Assembly: GCF_000003815.2 (NCBI RefSeq)
Contig: NC_049989.1
Location: 16,543,702 to 16,607,701 of the forward strand
Direction of reading: 5' to 3'
DNA: 64,000 bases
DNA from: Branchiostoma floridae
Taxonomy: Eukaryota; Chordata; Leptocardii; Amphioxiformes; Branchiostomatidae
Below, in pieces: positions 56,511-64,000 of this stretch (position 1 is its first letter; each line of letters starts with the position of its first letter). Position numbers and translations under genes: made by a program. Under the pieces are notes generated by a model. The model searched no databases. It was not told where the DNA came from and saw only the letters and a list, made by a program, of their open reading frames with translations.

Positions 56511-56939
56511 CTTAACATGAGGCTACCGTATTGTCGTTGCGAACATATGTCCATAGATTATGGTGGACAGACACAATATCGAACATCATGCTTGTGCCGC
56601 ATTAATGTAATGTAACGTTATGTATATATAAATTTTACGTGGCCTCTTCCACGTACGCCAGTAATTATTTCGTTCGCAATTTCCTAGAACTACTAATGGG
56701 TTCGCAATCCCCAGATATGACACCGATCCATATCGTCGGGCTCTAGCAAAGGTCAGGATACGGTGAGAGAGATATTCGCTATCAGAACTTTTGATATGTT
56801 TCACACAATACTTGTCATTCATACAGAAGAAATTTATTGCACGACAATTGTACATGATACAACGTATGACAACAACTATTACACAAAGTACAAAAAAGTA
56901 TAGGATAAAGGTTAAGCAACCTATATATATATAGTTAAC

Positions 56940-57240
56940 ATAACAATAAGGGCTAACATGATTATTTGATATAGTATTACAATGGATTAGGCTAATCATT
57001 AGTTTCCTTATTCTTTCTAATCACAGAGCTCCTTGATATATTTGCCTATTTTTGCATTATGGGACTTCTGACATCTAAAGATATATACAAATCTGTTTGT
57101 AGCATCGAGTCTCTTGAAATCTGTTGTACTTGATTCGAGAAATATGAATAATTCATTACGTAAACTAGTGTATCTAGTACATTCCATTATAAAGTGAAAT
57201 TCATCTCCAATATGTTTGGGTAGAACCTTTCATATGACAT
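56940..57240 (-). pseudogene. LINE-X-like C-terminal tail
   Basis: The minus strand reads HIGDEFHFIMECTRYTSLRN then ELFIFLESSTTDFKRL, matching the EDE.HF..ECT.Y..LR pattern. No RT nearby. Confidence 0.6.
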
Positions 57241-58813
57241 GTATCAGCCCCTGTATGGTATACATAGGGAAATAAAAAAATGCCTAGAGGTTAAAAATTT
57301 CCTCCAATTATTCTAAAGCTCATATGTTCATCCCAATACTACATACCTCTATACTACATAAGTATAAGGTAGATTGGCCATATGGAACTGTATGTACCAG
57401 TAGATGTCATGCTTTGTATCTTGTGTCTATATAATGACTTTGCATGCAAAGATAAATAACTTTTTTATTCTACAAGTGCATCTCTAAAGTACAAAATCCA
57501 ATGACTTAGTGCGTGGATCATGCTTGATAGCAATAACCAATGCTAACACGACAACACGTGTACATAATAGCCTTTTTAACTACCTTGGTCTGCCAACCTA
57601 AGAACGTTTATAAATCATGACGGTTTTTTACGGTCTTGAGCAGACATAGGTCCCTCTCTAATTACCTGATTGCCATTCGCCATTATTACTCCGCTCTTAT
57701 TTACGAGAACCGTTTAAAACGACATAACCGTAAACCCGTACGTATGTCTGGGCCAGATTGCAGGAGAGGAAGATGCCATGCTGAGGTAAAGGATGCGTGG
57801 CAGGGTTCTTCTTTAGAATTTTTTAGTATAGTTGAGGGGCTGGCAAAAATAACCCGCTGCGCTTTCATAAAAATGGGTTCATTTTGCAATGACAGAGGGT
57901 GTCAAATACTACAAGTATAATATATTATAGTGATTCCTTTTGATTCCGTTGTGAAGTGTCAAAAACGACAATTGTTTGGTTCATCGCCAATTCACAAGGT
58001 TTAGCAGACAATACCGACTAGAAAAATCTGTGAATTTTCATTAATTTTAGCTAAACTAAGCAAGAAAATATGGAAGAAACACACTAAATTTCAAAAGTAG
58101 TATAGTGGAGTTGGGCTGGAGTATAGTGGATGGCCTCCGTTATTCCATCCTCTGGGGAGGACTCTGTGTGATTATAATGAAAGACTGCACTTGTCTGAAC
58201 AACTTTAATAGCGGTCCGTCAACATGTAATGGGAGTACACGCTTTACCTATCTATACGAAACAGACGCTCTTCTGACAGGAAATACTCCGGAGTTGTATA
58301 ATGGGAAACGTCTCGTCCCCTTTGTTCAGGATGCTCGCAGGAGAATTCGAATCCCTTGGTGATCATGAATGTCTTTACGTCAATTAACACAGACTGCCAT
58401 TAAGAATATAAATCCAAACACGTAACAACACACAAAATTTCACTTTTATACCTTGGAGAACGTTCTTTATACTCTAAAGATTACAGGCCCAACATGAAGT
58501 GTTAGCTGTAGTTCATGTTCATTTTAAATGGTCGTCAGGGAACAAAGTTTATATCGGGTATTCAGAACACATTCCATCCAGTACATTCTGATGATTGTAA
58601 TGAAAAATGGCATTTGTAGCATTTACTGTTCTTCAGTAATAACTTAACAGTGGATATATTCTATCCATGGATTCGAGGCACGCTCTAGTTTAATGAAATG
58701 ATAACTCAAGAGACGTCAACATCAAACTGGATATATCAAAGACGCAGTAGATTTGAAACATTTAAAGATATATATTTTTCTTCAAAACTAAGATAAACGT
58801 AAATTTCTTCTTT
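57241..58813. other. Intergenic
   Basis: Two plus-strand ORFs (57636-57920, 58105-58362) were examined. They have no recognisable domain, no repeats of known families and no convincing splice context. Nothing else seen. Confidence 0.35.
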
Positions 58814-59602
58814 TCGAAGAAAAAGATAAAGTGAACTCTTGCAACAAGGATCTGTTACCTGCCTGTACTACTGTAAATGCAGAAATGTTCACGGTGGAGT
58901 TATGTTTGCGGTTTTCGCGGTGGTCATGGCCACTTCAACGTGAACTTAAAACCACCGCGAACATTTTTCCATGGCAGTACAAGACTACAGTTCATGGTGC
59001 TACCGCGAAATTAAAACCACCGCGAACAGTCCTTTTTTCTCGATACCGTGAAAGTAAATCCCCGCGAACTTAAAATAAATTTACAGTATATAGCCAACGG
59101 GTCGAAAAGACAATAAGTTGTAATCCTTTTGATGTCGTTACTAGAGGAATTTAGCTGTGTCACAGAATACGGAGGTTTCACTCGAATGTCACGAAAGATT
59201 CGGGGCAAACCTTTGAGCATCTACCGCAATCATTGTCGTTGTCTATTTCAGGTCAGAATGTAATTTAAGTGTGTTATGGTCAGAAGACAACCATCGTGAT
59301 GACCTATCGTTTATCTCTTTTCCAACCATCGCATCGAGATCGTTGTCATTGAAATGTGCAAAATATGTAGCAAGCCTTTACGACAAGAAATTTGGAGCCA
59401 ATTATAGACAACATCAATGACTTCTTAACTTCCCTACAACACCTATAATGTTTTACAAAAGATGAGTCACAACCTTTTATATTGGTTGATGCCTTGAAGT
59501 AAGTTATATCCAAGGTTGGGATTCCCGTACCTACAGTGTGTAGCCAATCTTTTCGAAGAAAAGGATAAAGTGTGCTCTTGTAACAAGGATCTGTTACCTG
59601 CC
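58814..59602. repeat. Pair of ~53-bp direct repeats ~740 bp apart
   Basis: 58814-58866 and 59550-59602 both read TTCGAAGAAAARGATAAAGT then CTCTTG(C/T)AACAAGGATCTG and TTACCTGCCT. The MITE at 58869 lies directly after the first. They are too short and far from typical LTR ends (no TG...CA with PBS) to be called LTRs. Confidence 0.8.
58869..59088. mobile_element. MITE, TACTGTAAAT family, best copy
   Basis: TACTGTAAATGCAGAAATG ... AAATAAATTTACAGTA form the ends. The interior is a series of facing CGCGG/CCGCG blocks (GTTCACGGTGG/CCACCGCGAAC, TTTCGCGG/CCGCGAAATT), so the transcript would fold into a long stem. Confidence 0.85.
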
Positions 59603-61479
59603 TTAGGAATTGTCCTAAGCAATGAGGTAGGTTTGACTGAGAATTGAGCTGATTTATTTTTTGAACCTAAAATCACTATTATTAGTTACTAATTACTATT
59701 CTGTACATTTCAATGAGAATGAGCCTCCGCTCAGCAAACGATAAGTCTGCACCACTCAACATTGTAATGATGATGGCTGCTTCTTCGTTTTCCGTAGGTC
59801 CGTGGGCAGGGTGGGTTTTGGCGGCCCGCCTGCCTGGCCTGCATGTGACTTTTTAAGGTGAAGGAGGGGTGTGCATTTCCTTCCCTACCCTCTCGTCTAC
59901 TGGCGCACTAAGTCCTACAGGGACAGAACTGTATGACACGTGTGAGACGGCCCCAGCAGATGCAGGTTTGTTGTTTGGAGTTTCCACCTCCTAGGAGGAC
60001 TTCTGACCAAGGATGCAAGGGGATCGTCGTACCCCTGACTCGTTTGTCATGGCGGGTGCGCCATGCCCGAACATGCCCCTAAGACCTACCACTGCCACAA
60101 AGGCCTGTCACTGCCACTAGCCGCAGCTAGATACTCAACATTGCACCGCACGAAGAAACCCTCAATCCCAATCACAACCCAATTGATTTGACCTGCGACC
60201 GCGTAACCACTTGCCTTTCATAAGACACCATCTGATGAGGTTTAATTTTGCTTCATGAACCATGGGCCTACTTTTGGCGCCACCAGGTCACACATGACTG
60301 TTCTTTTGACTGATTAATAACGTGCTTGTAGTGACAGATTTGGGTTACCGGCTCAAAGCACCCATACCGTTGTCCACATCGTGATCTCTGACGCATGTAG
60401 ACATCACACGCGGTCTAGTTTCTTATCATCAAATTGCGGTCCCCTGAGACTAGAGCTTTGGTGGATTGATTGGAAGATTCAGAACCCTAATCCTCCGAAC
60501 AATTCCCTTCTCTATCCATCCGAGGTTCATTTTCTTGGTTATTATGGTCGGATACTGGTAATCAATTTACAAGAATGCTGACAAGACTCATGCAAATGAG
60601 CAACTGACGTGTATACTGAGCTTGGGATTTCAACTGTGTCTAATATCTAACTATATCCAGTTGTTTTTAACACTGCAATAATGAATTTTTACATAGTATT
60701 TTTTATGAGTTCAGAATCGATTTTTGATGTAAGTAAGTCACTTCAGAGTGGAGGTATTTGTAACACTATGAATTAGTATTGATGCTAAACAGAAGGACGA
60801 GTGAATCAAATGGACGGTATAGATGGTGATCGCGTAATAATAATGCGTTTTTGTTTATTCGTGATACCAAAGACGTAAGAAGCGCCGTACGAAACGTCCT
60901 GAAACCATGTTAGAACTGAAAAGGCAACATTTCCGCCGAAATGCAAAATGTTTCCATTTGCCAAGCTACTCACACACAATATAATACCAATACAGGTTCT
61001 GCTATCGCAATTCACGTTCAGCTAATATGCTAATGTCATCGGCAGTGCTAATCTTTGATTGGTTTTCGACAGTTCTAAGTTCTGATTGGTTCATGCCAGA
61101 AGAAGAAGAAAACACACAAGAAAAAAATATATGCTTCCCTGTCGAGGATAACACTTCTTAAACCGTTTATTCCTCCCACACCGATAGAATATTCTAACCA
61201 TGAACTATTCTAAACACTTTGACCTCTTTGAGCGATCCTCATTTCGTTCTTTCATATGTTCTTTAAAACGTATTCTATGTATTCATTGACTGAGACGAAT
61301 GGGTCGTCTGAGTCACCTCTGAGATGACGTACGACGTGACATGTGTCTGATTGGTCCTTAGGGTTGGTTTGATCTTTGACCTTTTGAATAGGGCAGCAGG
61401 TGCACGCATCGATGACGTCAATGGCGCCCATTTACCACTATTAAACGAGTCTGAGCGAAGGGCAATACTTTGGCGGGAA
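59603..61479. other. Intergenic with a GC-rich repeat-like block
   Basis: 59790-60235 is GC-richer than its flanks and looks like an unidentified repeat. The minus strand near 60180-60235 reads AAGTGGTTACGCGGTCGCAGGTCAAATC, which resembles the 3' half of a tRNA-derived SINE. No gene is supported. Confidence 0.35.
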
Positions 61480-61870
61480 GGCGTGGGAGTGACATACCGT
61501 CTATGCGAAAAAAATTGCAAATACTGTACGTTAGATATGGTAGAAGACGAAACACATTTTATTTCAAACTGCACCTTCTTCTATGATAAAGAGGGGAAAA
61601 CTCGTAAAAGAAGCCACCAAATTCTTCTATTATTATATCCCCACGTTTAGTCTCCTTTTAATGTTGCATGAAAAATCCACACATTACAGAAAAAGTAGGA
61701 TTTTTGTCTTCCACTGTCTCAGAAAAAGAAGTCAAACCCAGTAAGTTATACTAGAGTAGTCGCTCACTATACTGTTTTAGTGTTTATCATTATTTGTCTG
61801 TCATTTTCTTTCTTTTGTCACTTGAATTAGCCCTCGGGCATGAATTCGCATTAAACTTATTATTATCATA
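61480..61870 (+). pseudogene. LINE-X C-terminal tail and 3'UTR
   Basis: In frame with the ORF at 61351-61650: YRLCEKNCKYCTLDMVEDET then HFISNCTFFYDK, the CxxC/EDE.HF..NC..Y signature, followed by a frameshift and stop. The 3' end CCCTCGGGCATGAATTCGCATTAAAC (61830-61856) matches LINE-X. Confidence 0.72.
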
Positions 61871-61878
61871 TACCCGTG

Positions 61879-62290
61879 TGGGATGTCCCCGTAGCTCAAT
61901 TGGTAGCGCCCCACAGTTTAGTTCAGCCCCTGGTTCCAGGTAGTTGGTAACTGGAAGACTAGGTTCAATCCTGGTAAGGGCATCTCGGTTTAGGCTGCAC
62001 CAGTCTTATGAAGGGACATAAACTGGGGGTCCGGTGTTACAATGAAGTTTGTTGCATATTCTTGACGTATACAAAGTTAGATAAAATGTAAGTTGTATAC
62101 AAAGAAAATGGCAGGAAAACTATGCTTACTTATATTATTACTTACATCTATATTTCGATGGGTGTTTCGAGTATGTTAAAGGAGTAATGCTAGTAACTTT
62201 TCCCTGTAGAAATATAACCTGCAGTGAAAAAGCAGGGAAACTTGTTACCCTACGTGCCACTAGGATCTACAAGGGAACATATTAAGACAA
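61879..62290 (+). mobile_element. SINE-2 copy split by an insertion
   Basis: GTGGGATGTCCCCGTAGCTCAATTGG has the A-box at 61892. GGTTCAATCC at 61962 is a perfect B-box. The body continues to CCGGTGTTAC at 62040, stops, and resumes near 62205 with CCCTGTAGAAATATAACCTG and the CCACTAGGATCTACAAGGG end. The 62041-62204 insert is unidentified AT-rich DNA. Confidence 0.78.
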
Positions 62291-62865
62291 GTGTTCTAAT
62301 GTGGGATTTCGAAATCTCTCATGCCAAGTGCCGTTTTTGTTTTATTATCAGTCTTTTATCAATCCATAGCCGTAGATATATTGCATTGATCTGTATTAAT
62401 AAAAAGACACGGTCATGTTTTAATTACAAATGCATGTTTCATTCTGTAGAAATCGTTATGTTGTGCCTAGCAAGGTATAGCTATGCTTGTATACCCCCTT
62501 CAGGTTGAAAAGTAAGATATTTTAGAACTTTAATATGATTGTTCGAATGTTTTTAGTTGGAAAACAGATAAAGTCGAAACCAGCGCCTACACGTTCTTCC
62601 ACCAGGACAGTTGGTTTCTATCGATGGACCGATTGAGTCCTTTAAAAATCAACCCCCAACTAACTGATCGATGTCACCAGTGGCTTTGCGGTCAAGCCGT
62701 TTATTTCGTGGTCAATCGGCGTTGACCACCCGTCCACTCAATTTTCGTCCCAGGCCGAGGAACACCATTAAAACTAAATACGTCTCAAAGATATTCTCCC
62801 TCAATGTATATCAAGTTAGAGATGCATTCTAAAGGCAGTTACGAAAGATTAAAGCTAACAGTTAC
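62291..62865. other. Intergenic
   Basis: No supported feature. Confidence 0.35.
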
Positions 62866-63085
62866 TGAAGCAAATAGCTATGGCTTTGGAAACGCTCAGA
62901 CTTTTCAGATAGCGTCTACTATCTTTCGTCAGTGACACTGAGAAAATAAATGGCCATCCGCAGTTCCATAATTTTGGGTTTAGAACCTGCTCTTCAACAG
63001 ATCCTGCTCAGTGTCACTGACGAAAGACAGAGAATGCTACCTAAAAAGTCTGACTGTTCCCAAATCTTATCCATCTGCTTCAGTA
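62866..63085. mobile_element. Fold-back element with ~75-bp arms
   Basis: ACTGAAGCAAATAGCTATGG ... CTTTCGTCAGTGACACTGAG on the left (to 62942) pairs with CTCAGTGTCACTGACGAAAG ... CCATCTGCTTCAGT on the right (63008-63085). The 65-base loop is unrelated. The inner 20 bases are a perfect inverted match. Confidence 0.88.
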
Positions 63086-63480
63086 AGTGTTATATTGCGT
63101 ATTCTATAACCTAGATGTCTAACATTTATCGATGTACTGTAAGCAGTTGTTACAATTGTCAGACGTACAATTGTTTTTGATTGACGTGCATTTCGTGTTG
63201 TTGCCTTTCAGACTGACGTAGAATGACGTCATTTGTCGTCACCAGTGTGACATGTTTACGTCTCCATTCACGTCAATTCCCCCCTTCTAATCTGCACTGG
63301 TGCAAACGCTAACCATAAAATCCTCTGGCGTCGAGAAATATGTGCACGTTGGAGCTACGGATTCAATCAATGTTGATCCGTTAATGGAAATGAATATAGT
63401 GACTTTGTATCAAGCCATTTATTGTATTTCGTGCACAATTCATCCACTCTTCCAGATGGTGCGAAAACGCGTCTGACAGG
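63086..63480. other. Intergenic
   Basis: Contains a consensus CRE-like ATGACGTCAT (63223-63232) but no gene start that it could serve in the window. Confidence 0.35.
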
Positions 63481-64000
63481 CACGTTTCATTTCATTTCAT
63501 TTTTCAAATTTATTTTACCAGGGTAAAATCATTTTCAGGATACTACCTGCTTTTCAGGTGTCCCTGGACACATACGCAACATAATAGGAACATATTATGC
63601 AAAGATAGGCATATATCAAAGACTGCTTTGCTATAAGACAGAATACTGAAACTCATGATTAGCCCAACTCGATTGTAACACTATATCAAAGACTTGTGTT
63701 AGCCTTTCATGTTATGTTAATTAGAACGTTAAGTCTTATTCTATACACCTATTTTGTACTTTGTGTAATACTTGTGGCCATACATTGTAACATGTACAAC
63801 TGTCGTGCAATAAAGTTCTTCTGTACTGAAGTTAACTTAAGAAAAAAGTAGCAATGTAAGTCCTGCTAACAGTACTAGTTCAGTCTGTTGCTAAAAGCTG
63901 TTACTGTTGTTCGCTGTTCAGTAGATAGCTCATTCCACACCGTAGGGCCCTGGAACTGCAGACTACCTCTGAAACACCGGACCTGTGCCTTTGGCAGTGT
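63480..64000 (-). pseudogene. 3' part of another LINE (runs off window)
   Basis: The left end has (ATTTC)n then ATTTTACCAGGGTAAAAT, a LINE-type 3' terminus on the minus strand. At 63900-64000 the minus strand reads RCFRGSLQFQGPTVWNELST then EQRTTVTAFSNRL, the F.GS....G..VWN.L tail that follows RT in many LINEs. The RT itself would lie beyond 64000. Confidence 0.6.

Noticed and set aside
56586-56999. 137-codon minus-strand ORF with hydrophobic stretch
   Set aside because: AT-rich, low-complexity, no homology recognised; its start lies inside a LINE tail relic.
57636-58362. Two plus-strand ORFs of 85-94 codons
   Set aside because: No domain or splice context; length expected by chance in this much DNA.
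58814-59602. LTR retrotransposon
   Set aside because: The direct repeats are only about 53 bp, without TG...CA ends, primer-binding site or any gag/pol coding between.

Overview
This is animal genomic DNA. Genes are split by GT-AG introns, there are two runs of Ns (8509-8608 and 18045-18616), and much of the window is made of LINE, SINE and MITE copies plus satellite arrays. The gene content fits an invertebrate chordate. The best match is a lancelet (Branchiostoma) scaffold: a plastin gene, an intracellular LRR-Death-glycosyltransferase fusion, an intronless LRR receptor, and CR1/L2-like LINEs with a 2A-like motif. The species is inferred from family knowledge, not from a search.

Genes from left to right. 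(1) 517-3281, +: the last four exons of plastin/fimbrin, an actin-bundling protein. Exon 3 carries an in-frame TAG, and the C-terminal codons plus 3'UTR are tandemly triplicated. (2) 5622-9032, -: a CR1/L2-like LINE. (3) 11244-11621, -: a small protein with the full I-PpoI-type His-Cys box endonuclease motif. (4) 14771-15341, +: a two-exon, 85-residue secreted peptide precursor. (5) 18769-26971, +: an eight-exon candidate gene with 12 LRRs, a Death-like domain, a coiled coil and a GT4-type glycosyltransferase. This is the most unusual gene here. (6) 35045-36121, -: an intronless LRR receptor with LRRNT, 8 LRRs, LRRCT and one membrane segment.

The remainder, especially 27-35 kb and 36-64 kb, is repeat-rich and has no host gene that I can support. 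It holds at least two SINE families with RNA polymerase III boxes, several MITE families with clear terminal inverted repeats, decayed LINE tails, and satellite arrays with units of about 21, 32, 52 and 150 bp. The 52-bp array has a three-unit higher-order period. One TTAA-flanked element can be compared with its own empty site in a neighbouring tandem copy.

The genes do not form a pathway. Two of them (5 and 6) are LRR proteins of the kind expanded in lancelet innate immunity, one intracellular with a putative enzyme effector and one on the cell surface. That functional reading is inference.
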